The position numbers were made by a program, and so were the translations under genes. 10,299 bases of DNA from JBFGWM01 sp041588495 (lineage in GTDB: Bacteria; Pseudomonadota; Gammaproteobacteria; Pseudomonadales; JBFGWM01). Positions within the stretch are counted from its first letter, which is position 1. Every line of letters starts with the position of its first letter. The notes beneath the pieces are model-generated. The model was given only the letters and a program-made list of their open reading frames with translations. It was not told the origin of the DNA and did not search any database. Shown piece by piece: positions 1 through 5,426 of the stretch. The stretch spans positions 1 to 10,299 of the forward strand of contig JBFGWM010000092.1 of the NCBI GenBank assembly GCA_041588495.1. Reading direction: 5' to 3'.

Positions 1-507
1 GAGGTGCTTGCGGGCAAAGGCCATGGCGCGCGCCGCCGTTTCCCGCGCGGTGAGCGGGTCCACGATGATCCAGCCCCGCTCGCCCTTGATGAGGGTCATG
101 TTGGCGAGGTCGTAACCGCGCAGCTGGTAGACCCCGTCGGTGACCTCGAACAGGCCGTGGATATTGTTCAGGGAGGCCTGGCGCCACAGGCTCGGGTTGA
201 CGCTGGGCGGCGCCTCGCCCGCCACGAAGGCAAAGCTGTCCATGTCCCAGACCCGCCCGCCCTTGTCGGCTTCCACGACAAGACCAGGCTCCGTGGCGAC
301 CAGGCCGCGCTTCGCATCCTCGAAGTCCTGGCGGTCGGCAAAGGGCAACTCGTCGAGGACTGCCGCATTGATCCCTGCGGTCACCGCGGTCGGGACGCTG
401 TGCCCCGCCGCATCGGCATCGGGGCCAAACGACCCGGGGCCGGTGTCGCAACCGGCCAGGGAAGCCAGGAAGGCACCGGAGCACGCGAGGCGCAGCAGCC
501 GGTTCAC
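1..507 (-). CDS. Alkyl/aryl-sulfatase (SdsA/YjcS/BDS1-like, MBL fold), N-terminal part, predicted lipoprotein
   Basis: Partial gene: 169 codons are present and the 3' end lies beyond base 1. The family is secreted or periplasmic zinc metallo-beta-lactamase-fold enzymes that hydrolyse primary alkyl sulfates such as SDS to alcohol and sulfate. The visible part matches the family's N-terminal region: LPFADRQDFEDAKRGL (residues 54-69), VWDM (86-89), VNPSLWRQASLNNIHGLF (103-120), then the first beta strands of the MBL fold, GVYQLRGYDLANMTLI (125-140) and IIVDPLT (147-153). The zinc ligands (THxHxDH) lie outside the window, so activity cannot be judged. I chose the GTG at 507 because it opens a lipoprotein signal: NRLLR, a hydrophobic stretch, then lipobox LAGC with Cys20. 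An in-frame ATG at 561 would put 18 polar residues in front of it. Neither start has a clear ribosome binding site. It lies directly downstream of the FabH-like gene, probably in one transcript. Confidence 0.85.
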   Translation of the reverse strand, partial: MNRLLRLACSGAFLASLAGCDTGPGSFGPDADAAGHSVPTAVTAGINAAVLDELPFADRQDFEDAKRGLVATEPGLVVEADKGGRVWDMDSFAFVAGEAPPSVNPSLWRQASLNNIHGLFEVTDGVYQLRGYDLANMTLIKGERGWIIVDPLTARETAARAMAFARKHL

Positions 508-562
508 GAGCGCGCACCCGATGTACCGGCAAGTGAACTGCGCATGGACGCCCGAAGCCATT

Positions 563-1567
563 TCAAAAGCGCAGCAACACAGCGCCCCAGGTGAACCCGG
601 CGCCGAACGCCACGCAGCACACCAGGTCCCCGGGTTTGATCTTGCCGAGGTCGCGGGCCTCTTTCATGCAGATGGGGATCGTCGCGGCAGTGGTATTGCC
701 GTACTTCTGGATGTTGTTGTGGACTTTCTCCGACGCGATTCCCAGTCCCTTGGCCACCATCTGGTTGATGCGCAGGTTCGCCTGGTGCGGAATCAGCATG
801 TCGATGTCTTCAACGGTGAGCTGATGGCGGTCCAGCAGGGAACGGATCACCTCCGGCATCTTGCGTACCGCGGCCTTGAACACCTTCTGCCCGTCCATGT
901 TCGGGTACTGGCGCCCCGCATCGAGATCCTCGTGGGTGATGAAGGTGCCCGCCTTGAAGCTCGGATAGAGCATGGCCAGGCATTCCGCCTCGGTGCCATC
1001 CGCGTGCACTTCCGTACCCAGGATGCGACGCTCCGGATCCTCCGAACGGCTGATGACCGCGGCGCCCGCACCGTCACCGAACAGGACCGTCACGGTACGC
1101 CCACGGGTCGCCTTTTCCAGGGCCGGGGAATGGGTCTCCGAGCCGACCAGCAGGATGTTCCGGTACTGGCCGCTGGCGATCAACGCGTTGGCCATCTCCA
1201 GGCCATAGACGAAACCCGAACACTGCTGGCGGATGTCGTAGGCGGGCACGCCAAGAATCCCGAGTTCGCGGCCGAGCAGCACACCGTCGCCGGGGAAGTA
1301 GTAATCGGGCGACAAAGTCGCATAGATGATGCAGTCGATGTCCCCGGCATCCATTCCGGCGTCGGCCAGGGCCGCCCGGGCCGCGTTCACCGCCAGGTCG
1401 CAGTTGCCCTGCTCCCCGGGCACGATCCAGCGGCGCTCCTCGATGCCCGAGCGTTCCACGATCCAGTCGTGGCTGGTCTCCATCATTTCTTCCAGGTCAT
1501 GATTGGTCACCACGCGGTCCGGAACGTAGGTGCCCAGGCCGCGGATGCATGCGGAATGTAAAGTCAT
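563..1567 (-). CDS. 3-oxoacyl-ACP synthase III family protein (FabH-like)
   Basis: A complete 334-residue thiolase-fold enzyme of the KAS III family, close to the usual 320-335 residues. KAS III enzymes condense an acyl-CoA primer with malonyl-ACP, either to start fatty acid synthesis or in secondary-lipid pathways. The catalytic triad is intact: Cys116 in DIRQQCSGFVYGL, His261 in IPHQANLRIN, and Asn291 in YGNTTAAT. The N terminus GLGTYVPDRVVTNHDLE, the SGIEERRW segment (40-47) and the C-terminal FGAGFTWGAVLLRF are also typical. The ATG start has only weak Shine-Dalgarno character. The sulfatase follows at once: its alternative ATG lies inside this stop region, and its preferred GTG lies 55 bp downstream, so the two are probably cotranscribed. 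This may not be the housekeeping FabH, because no fatty acid synthesis genes (plsX, fabD, fabG, acpP) flank it. A role in a dedicated lipid or 2-alkyl product pathway is equally possible. Confidence 0.88.
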   Translation of the reverse strand: MTLHSACIRGLGTYVPDRVVTNHDLEEMMETSHDWIVERSGIEERRWIVPGEQGNCDLAVNAARAALADAGMDAGDIDCIIYATLSPDYYFPGDGVLLGRELGILGVPAYDIRQQCSGFVYGLEMANALIASGQYRNILLVGSETHSPALEKATRGRTVTVLFGDGAGAAVISRSEDPERRILGTEVHADGTEAECLAMLYPSFKAGTFITHEDLDAGRQYPNMDGQKVFKAAVRKMPEVIRSLLDRHQLTVEDIDMLIPHQANLRINQMVAKGLGIASEKVHNNIQKYGNTTAATIPICMKEARDLGKIKPGDLVCCVAFGAGFTWGAVLLRF

Positions 1568-1787
1568 GGGTTCGTACCCGTCAGTGCCGATTCAGGAAAG
1601 CATAGAGCACCTGTCCCGCCGGGCCAGCCCGGTGGGGTCGGGCCAGGCCGAACAAAGGTGCCCCGGGAGCCACTGGAGACGTCATCCGGCGGGCCAGGAC
1701 AGACATACGCGAAGCGGATTCCAGCCCGTGAGCGGGACCAGGCCACATCGGCATCAAGCCATCGGGTAGCCGGGTCCTGCGCGTGCC
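1568..1787. other. Intergenic gap between the decarboxylase-like gene and the FabH-like gene
   Basis: A 220-bp GC-rich gap with no convincing gene. On the minus strand, TATGCT (bases 1599-1604) could be a -10 box for the FabH-like gene, but the -35 region is poor. A 5-bp stem (GCCCG/CGGGC, loop of 7) lies around 1625-1645 without a following U tract. I see no clear intrinsic terminator for the upstream gene, so read-through into the FabH-like gene cannot be excluded. Confidence 0.4.
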
Positions 1788-3002
1788 CTAGGCCAGAAGA
1801 GTCTCGGTGAAACTGCCCCGCAGGCAGTGGTGGGAGGCCATCGAAGCCGAGTAGGCACCGGCATTGATCAGCGCCAGGTGGCGTTCCCCAGACAGGTCCG
1901 GCAGCAGCGCGTCCTGGTACCAGACGTCGAGGGCCTCGTTGATGTTGCCGGCCACCGTTGCCGGACTCGTCGGCCCGAGGGCGTCGCCCAGTGGCAACGG
2001 CTGGAATGGCAGCCCGTAATGGGCGGGTTCCGGCGCGATATTGAAGCCCCCGTTGACGCCGACGAAGCGGCGGTCACGCTTGAGTTCGTCGTAGGTGATC
2101 TCGAGAACCAGCAGGCCCGCGTCCTTCACCAGGTAGTCCCCCGGCTCGACATCGACGGCCAGGCCGCGGTCCGCGAATCGGTGCGCCAGGATGTTGCCCC
2201 AGGCGGAGAGGTCCAGTGGCAGGTCGCCGGCGACGTGGGGAACACCCAGGCCACCGCCCACGTTGACCCTGCGCACCGAGGGCGCGAGATCGAGGAACTG
2301 GAGACAGGTTTCCAGCACGGCGTCCCATTGCGGCAGCTGCGGGGTCAGGTATCCGCAGCCGGTGTGGAAGTGAATGGTGGTCAGATCGAGGCGGGCCTCC
2401 CGGCACAACTGCAGCGCCTCCGCGAACTGTTCGCGGTAGATGCCGAACTTGGTCACCGTATCGCCCGAGTAGCGCAGTTTCTCGTTGCTGCCGCGGCCCA
2501 CCCCGATCGCCGGGTTGACACGGATACCCACCGCGGAGCCCGGACGCAGCCGGCCCCACGTTCTCAGCGCGTGCAGGGAATCGAAATTGACATGCAGTCC
2601 CGGCCAGCGCGCCAGGCTGTCGAAGTCCGTGGCGGAAAGGCTCGTCCCGGTGAAGGAGATGTCTGCCTCGGTGAATCCGCAGGACAGTGCATGGGCCACC
2701 TCAGCAGGCGAACAGGCGTCAATGCCACAGGACCGGGTCGCCGCAAGCGAGGAGAGCAGCGGCGCATAACGGTTCGCCTTCATCGCGTAAAAAATGCGGG
2801 AACGACCGCCAAGCCCCGCGCCATCGAGCGCCGCACGCACCCGGCCCAGGTTCTCCACAACCCGGGCAGCCGAGTAGAAGAACGCGGGAGCAGTGCTGCG
2901 CCCGGCAAGCTCATCGACCGCCACGCCGGCGAACACCAGCCTCCCGTTCTCGTAGCAGAGATCGGGACGCCGCCACCAGCAGGATTCGGCCGAGGGGTTC
3001 AT
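1788..3002 (-). CDS. PLP-dependent fold-type III decarboxylase-like protein (DapDC/Orn/Arg decarboxylase 2 family), divergent active site
   Basis: A 404-residue protein with an alanine-racemase-like PLP barrel followed by the C-terminal beta domain of diaminopimelate/ornithine decarboxylases. Visible PLP features are the Schiff-base lysine Lys75 in FYAMKAN, His213 in HFHTGCGY, the glycine-rich phosphate loop VNVGGGLG (247-254) and Glu286 in EPGD. The C-terminal AGAYSASM (381-388) keeps the expected tyrosine. Two signature motifs differ from classical LysA: EPGR reads EPGD (Asp289), and the CESGD motif reads NEALD (355-359), so the catalytic Cys is Asn while Glu and Asp remain. The substrate is therefore probably not meso-diaminopimelate, and decarboxylation itself is not assured. 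I chose ATG 3002, preceded by AAGAGG; it overlaps the SET gene stop as ATGA, which implies translational coupling. The longer open frame reaching back to 3245 is antisense-quality sequence lying over the SET gene. Family assignment is firm; substrate unknown. Confidence 0.85.
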   Translation of the reverse strand: MNPSAESCWWRRPDLCYENGRLVFAGVAVDELAGRSTAPAFFYSAARVVENLGRVRAALDGAGLGGRSRIFYAMKANRYAPLLSSLAATRSCGIDACSPAEVAHALSCGFTEADISFTGTSLSATDFDSLARWPGLHVNFDSLHALRTWGRLRPGSAVGIRVNPAIGVGRGSNEKLRYSGDTVTKFGIYREQFAEALQLCREARLDLTTIHFHTGCGYLTPQLPQWDAVLETCLQFLDLAPSVRRVNVGGGLGVPHVAGDLPLDLSAWGNILAHRFADRGLAVDVEPGDYLVKDAGLLVLEITYDELKRDRRFVGVNGGFNIAPEPAHYGLPFQPLPLGDALGPTSPATVAGNINEALDVWYQDALLPDLSGERHLALINAGAYSASMASHHCLRGSFTETLLA

Positions 3003-3484
3003 CCCGCCCTCTTGCTGGGAACGCGCTGTCGGCGGCGGCTCTTGAGACGTGAGACCTCGTCGACGACATCCCTGCTGCCGGTGATCCAGCCGCGACAACG
3101 GACCGAGCCGCAACTGCAGGCGAACTGCCGGAACAGGTGCTCCTCGGTCTCCGCGTAATCCATGGAAAGGAAGTCGCCCGCGCAAATGTCCCGCAGCGCG
3201 GTCACCCGCATTTCCTGCATGTTCACCGACAGGTTCGGCTCGCACGAGTGGAGCAGGTAACCGGTGAAGTACGGGTCATACAGGTGCCGGCCGGGCGCGA
3301 TCTGCAAGGTGTGCTGGTTGATCTCGTCCAGCACTTCACCTGCGATTACCGCGACCAGGTCACCGGCACGAAAATCCCGGTAACTGACGACACCCTTGCC
3401 GTAGTTCCGGTCACGGTGGACCACGGCGAAATCCGTGGAACGGGGGAAATGGGGGTGCCCCCCGTACTTTTCGGGATACAGCAT
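2999..3484 (-). CDS. Small SET-domain protein, putative protein-lysine methyltransferase with post-SET motif
   Basis: A 161-residue protein that is essentially one SET domain. In order: GKG (29-31, the usual GxG turn of the AdoMet site), LLHSCEPN (77-84, matching NHSCxPN), FLSMDY (105-110, with the expected catalytic-region tyrosine Tyr110), and a post-SET zinc motif CSCGSVRCRG (C123, C125, C130). A strongly basic tail (SRLKSRRRQR, about 145-154) follows. The Asn of NHSC, which normally contacts AdoMet, is Leu78. SET proteins transfer methyl groups from AdoMet to lysine side chains; the target here is unknown. I chose the ATG at 3484 because AGGAG lies 8 nt upstream. An in-frame ATG at 3562 would add 26 residues, but it has no ribosome binding site and sits at the predicted transcription start, so it would be leaderless. 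The gene is translationally coupled to the decarboxylase-like gene. Confidence 0.82.
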   Translation of the reverse strand: MLYPEKYGGHPHFPRSTDFAVVHRDRNYGKGVVSYRDFRAGDLVAVIAGEVLDEINQHTLQIAPGRHLYDPYFTGYLLHSCEPNLSVNMQEMRVTALRDICAGDFLSMDYAETEEHLFRQFACSCGSVRCRGWITGSRDVVDEVSRLKSRRRQRVPSKRAG

Positions 3485-3563
3485 GCTGAGCGCTCCTGCT
3501 CTGTATGGAAACCAAGTGACCAACCTGGTTGGCACCTCCTGAGCAGGAGACTGCATGGCCATT
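3485..3563 (-). promoter_or_regulatory. Structured leader of the SET gene with a Shine-Dalgarno-sequestering inverted repeat
   Basis: Between the predicted transcription start and ATG 3484, the minus-strand RNA carries CUCCUGCUC (bases 3549-3541) and its exact 9-base complement GAGCAGGAG (3501-3493). The second arm contains the AGGAG Shine-Dalgarno of the SET gene. The first arm can instead form a local hairpin, CUCCUG-CU-CAGGAG (3549-3536). Inside the long loop lies a further palindrome, CCAACC-A-GGTTGG on the minus strand (3532-3520). The local hairpin and the long stem exclude each other, as in translational switches. If the true start is 3562, this stretch would be coding and the pairing could be incidental. 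Confidence 0.45.
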
Positions 3564-3570
3564 GGAGCGA

Positions 3571-3599
3571 TTTATAATCCGATTTTCGCAGCGCGACAA
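3571..3599 (-). promoter_or_regulatory. Sigma70-type promoter for the SET/decarboxylase-like genes
   Basis: On the minus strand, TTGTCG (3599-3594), a 17-bp spacer, and TATAAA (3576-3571). The -10 box matches TATAAT at five of six positions and the -35 box matches TTGACA at four of six. Transcription would begin near 3563-3564, almost on the first in-frame ATG (3562). That favours ATG 3484 as the main start. Confidence 0.6.
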
Positions 3600-3947
3600 G
3601 CACTTTTTAACACGCGATCAATAATTATAAAAATCCATTAATAACATGGATTTACGTTCCCTCCCGCGCGACTCCCGCGGCTGCCCGGCCCGCCAACGGA
3701 ACACGTGCGGCGCGCCGGCACCAGCCACCTGCGAATCACTGCCCTGTCCGGCCGTCCCGCCGCGCCTGCACCGGGAACCAGCGGGCACCCACCAGGCGTC
3801 GCCCTGTCGCGCGGCACCAGGACAACCGGCGGGCAGGCAATCTGCAGCGCAGTTTGATCTAATCTGCCATTGAACACGTGGCCCGACCGGCTTCCAGCGA
3901 CCGGTCCGGCCGATCACACTCCAACCGAACACACGAGGTGCGAGAAA
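3600..3947. other. Gene-free region between the divergent SET and ohr genes
   Basis: The left part (about 3600-3655) is AT-rich against a GC-rich background and carries operator-like symmetry. The rest (about 3656-3930) is GC-rich, and none of its frames shows a ribosome binding site or a recognisable protein. The ohr promoter must lie here, but I see no good -35/-10 pair; TAATCT at 3860-3865 is a weak -10 candidate. The 9-mer GAACACGTG, containing the CACGTG palindrome, occurs twice (3699-3707 and 3872-3880). No ohrR gene is next to ohr. Confidence 0.5.
3631..3653. repeat. Perfect 8-bp inverted repeat (AAATCCAT-N7-ATGGATTT), operator candidate
   Basis: AAATCCAT (3631-3638) and ATGGATTT (3646-3653) are exact reverse complements around the 7-bp centre TAATAAC. 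The element lies in the AT-rich block 32 bp upstream of the SET -35 box and on the ohr side of it. This suits a dimeric regulator acting on either divergent gene. On the minus strand the hairpin is followed by a T-rich run, so a terminator-like role is a weaker alternative, but no gene would feed it. Confidence 0.45.
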
Positions 3948-4373
3948 ATGCCAGTAGACGTCAAATACACGACCAGCGCACGGGCCACCGGCGGCCGCGA
4001 CGGCAAGGCATCGGTTACCGACGGTTCCTTCGACGTGAAACTGACGACTCCGAAAGAACTGGGCGGTGCCGGTGGCGACGGCGTCAACCCGGAGCAGTTG
4101 TTCGCCTGCGGTTACGCGGCCTGCTTCATCGGGGCGATGAAGTTCGTGTCCTCCCAGGGCGGACCGAAGACCCCCAACGACGCCGCAGTCACCACCACCG
4201 TCGGCATCGGCCCCCGCTCCGAGGGCGGCTTCGGCCTGACCATCGCGCTGGAGGTCGACCTGCCGGGCCTGGATGACGCGGCGGGCCAGGAACTGATTGA
4301 GAAGGCGCACCAGGTGTGCCCGTACTCGAACGCGACGCGCAACAACATTGATGTGAAACTGTCGCTCAAGTGA
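3948..4373 (+). CDS. ohr: Organic hydroperoxide resistance protein Ohr (OsmC/Ohr family)
   Basis: A 141-residue thiol peroxidase that reduces organic and fatty-acid hydroperoxides in the cytoplasm, usually with lipoyl-protein electron donors. The length is typical of Ohr. Active-site features are present: Arg17 in ATGGRDG, Glu49 in NPEQLFACGY, peroxidatic Cys59 in GYAACFIGAMKF, and resolving Cys124 in HQVCPYSNATR. The segments LTTPKELGGAGG and NIDVKLSL are near-signature for Ohr rather than OsmC. An additional Cys54 lies five residues before the peroxidatic cysteine. I chose ATG 3948, with GAGG 9 nt upstream; an in-frame ATG at 3870 would add 26 residues unlike any Ohr N terminus. The gene stands alone: divergent from the SET gene, convergent with tRNA-Ser, and without an adjacent OhrR regulator gene. 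Confidence 0.95.
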   Translation: MPVDVKYTTSARATGGRDGKASVTDGSFDVKLTTPKELGGAGGDGVNPEQLFACGYAACFIGAMKFVSSQGGPKTPNDAAVTTTVGIGPRSEGGFGLTIALEVDLPGLDDAAGQELIEKAHQVCPYSNATRNNIDVKLSLK

Positions 4374-4417
4374 CGGTCCGAGGGGTCTGTGTGGCGATTC
4401 GGATGCGAACAGGGAAT

Positions 4418-4505
4418 TGGCGGAGGGGGAGGGATTCGAACCCCCGGACGGTCACCCGTCAACGGTTTTCAAGACCGCCGCATTCGACCACTCTGCCACC
4501 CCTCC
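4418..4505 (-). tRNA. tRNA-Ser (anticodon UGA)
   Basis: On the minus strand the acceptor arm GGAGGGG pairs with CCCCTCC, followed by discriminator G and an encoded CCA (4420-4418). The anticodon loop CTTGAAA (4473-4467) gives anticodon TGA at 4471-4469, between GCGGT and ACCGT. A long variable arm (GACGG/CCGTC) marks a class II tRNA, as expected for serine. The T loop reads TTCGAAT on a stem with one G-U pair. It reads UCA and, by wobble, other UCN codons. It converges on ohr; I see only a weak 4-bp hairpin (TTCG-N4-CGAA, about 4399-4410) downstream and no strong terminator. Confidence 0.96.
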
Positions 4506-4516
4506 AGAGTGCGCGG

Positions 4517-4546
4517 AGAATAGCCTAAATTCCTGTTATGACTCAA
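4517..4546 (-). promoter_or_regulatory. tRNA-Ser promoter with GC-rich discriminator
   Basis: On the minus strand, TTGAGT (4546-4541), an 18-bp spacer, and TATTCT (4522-4517), then CCGCGC just before the expected start, about 5 nt from the mature tRNA 5' end. Each hexamer matches its consensus at four of six positions. A GC-rich discriminator is the usual mark of stringently controlled stable-RNA promoters. Confidence 0.5.
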
Positions 4547-4555
4547 TTCACCGGG

Positions 4556-4661
4556 TATACTGCAGCTTGAGCTTCCATGGAACGTCGCTTAACTTTCGTT
4601 GTCACATGGTTGAAAATGAAGGGCTGAAGCCCAATATTCACAGTCGGAGGTGAAATTCGAC
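4556..4661 (+). promoter_or_regulatory. Promoter and leader region of the yccA-like gene
   Basis: TATACT (4556-4561) matches the -10 consensus at five of six positions, but its -35 region is poor. A second possibility is TTGAGC (4567-4572), 17 bp, TAACTT (4590-4595). A perfect 10-bp palindrome TTCCATGGAA (4573-4582) lies at the start of the leader or between those boxes, and a GGGCT/AGCCC repeat lies at 4621-4632. The gene's Shine-Dalgarno GGAGG is at 4646-4650. I cannot choose between the promoters. Confidence 0.3.
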
Positions 4662-5357
4662 ATGCAAGACAGACTGCAAACCCAATACAACGCGACGACT
4701 GCGACCAGTGCTCCGCCGCGCCAGGAAATTGCTCAGGAAATCAATAACGTACTGCGCAATACCTACGCGTTGCTGGCGATGACGCTGGCCTTCAGCGCAG
4801 TCACCGCGGGCGGGGCGATCCTGTTCAACGTGCCGTTCCTGAGCCCGTGGATCACGCTGCTGACCTACTTCGGCCTGCTGTTCGCGGTCGCCAAGACCCA
4901 GAACAGCGCCTGGGGTCTGCTGTGGGTGTTCGCGCTGACCGGCTGGCTGGGCTTCACCATCGGGCCGATCCTGAACGTGGTGCTCTCCATGCAGAACGGC
5001 GCGGAGATGGTCATGTTCGCCCTCGGCGGCACGGCGGCCATCTTCTTTGGGATGTCCGCGATTGCCCTGGTGACGCGCAAGGACTTCAGCTTCATGGCGA
5101 ACTTCCTGTTCGTCGGCATCCTGGTCGCGTTCATCGCCGCCATCGCCAACCTGTTCCTGCAGATGCCGGGCGTGGCGCTGGCCGTATCCAGCATGTTCCT
5201 GCTGCTGTCCTCGGGCCTGATCCTGTGGCAGACCAGCGAGATCATTCACGGCGGTGAGCGGAACTACATCAGCGCCACCGTGACCCTGTACGTCTCGCTG
5301 TACAACGTGTTCATGAGCCTGCTGCACCTGATCATGGCGTTCGGCGGCGACGACTGA
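4662..5357 (+). CDS. yccA: Bax inhibitor-1/YccA family membrane protein
   Basis: A 231-residue inner-membrane protein, slightly longer than the 219 residues of E. coli YccA. After a polar cytoplasmic N terminus there are seven hydrophobic segments at roughly residues 34-56, 59-78, 83-103, 114-136, 144-166, 171-190 and 203-226. The stretches WGLLWVFALTGWLGFTIGPI and ILWQTSEIIHGGERNYISAT are characteristic of the YccA branch, as is LYVSLYNVFMSLLHL near the C terminus. E. coli YccA is a substrate and modulator of the FtsH protease; other BI-1 proteins are pH-sensitive calcium channels, and this branch is not shown to be one. I chose ATG 4662, 11 nt after GGAGG; the GTG at 4650 overlaps that ribosome binding site. 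A strong terminator follows. Position next to tRNA-Ser and the tus genes agrees with Pseudomonas gene order as I recall it. Confidence 0.9.
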   Translation: MQDRLQTQYNATTATSAPPRQEIAQEINNVLRNTYALLAMTLAFSAVTAGGAILFNVPFLSPWITLLTYFGLLFAVAKTQNSAWGLLWVFALTGWLGFTIGPILNVVLSMQNGAEMVMFALGGTAAIFFGMSAIALVTRKDFSFMANFLFVGILVAFIAAIANLFLQMPGVALAVSSMFLLLSSGLILWQTSEIIHGGERNYISATVTLYVSLYNVFMSLLHLIMAFGGDD

Positions 5358-5376
5358 ACGACGTCCAATCACGATT

Positions 5377-5407
5377 AAGCCCCGTTCCCCCGGACGGGGC
5401 TTTTTTT
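5377..5407 (+). terminator. Rho-independent terminator after the yccA-like gene
   Basis: A 9-bp stem AAGCCCCGT (5377-5385) with ACGGGGCTT (5394-5402), an 8-nt loop, and a run of seven T at 5401-5407. The structure is textbook. It ends only 19 bp before the tusD start codon. Confidence 0.92.
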
Positions 5408-5426
5408 ATGGGATTCCGGCAAGCCG

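Noticed and set aside
140..1561. Long open frame on the plus strand (473 codons)
   Set aside because: It is the antisense shadow of the FabH-like and sulfatase genes; it has no recognisable domain, and both minus-strand genes have intact family motifs.
1564..1746. Possible 60-residue minus-strand gene between the decarboxylase-like and FabH-like genes
   Set aside because: No ribosome binding site or family likeness, and it overlaps the FabH-like start.
1827..3158. Long plus-strand open frame (443 codons)
   Set aside because: Antisense to the decarboxylase-like gene, with arginine/glutamine-rich translation typical of GC-rich shadows.
3003..3245. N-terminal extension of the decarboxylase-like protein
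   Set aside because: It lies wholly over the SET gene in another frame, lacks homology, and ATG 3002 has a ribosome binding site and a coupled overlap.
3646..3873. Possible 75-residue small protein upstream of ohr
   Set aside because: No ribosome binding site, a proline/arginine-rich translation of GC-rich spacer, and its ATG sits inside the inverted repeat.
3618..4310. 230-codon minus-strand open frame over ohr
   Set aside because: Shadow of ohr, which is unambiguous.
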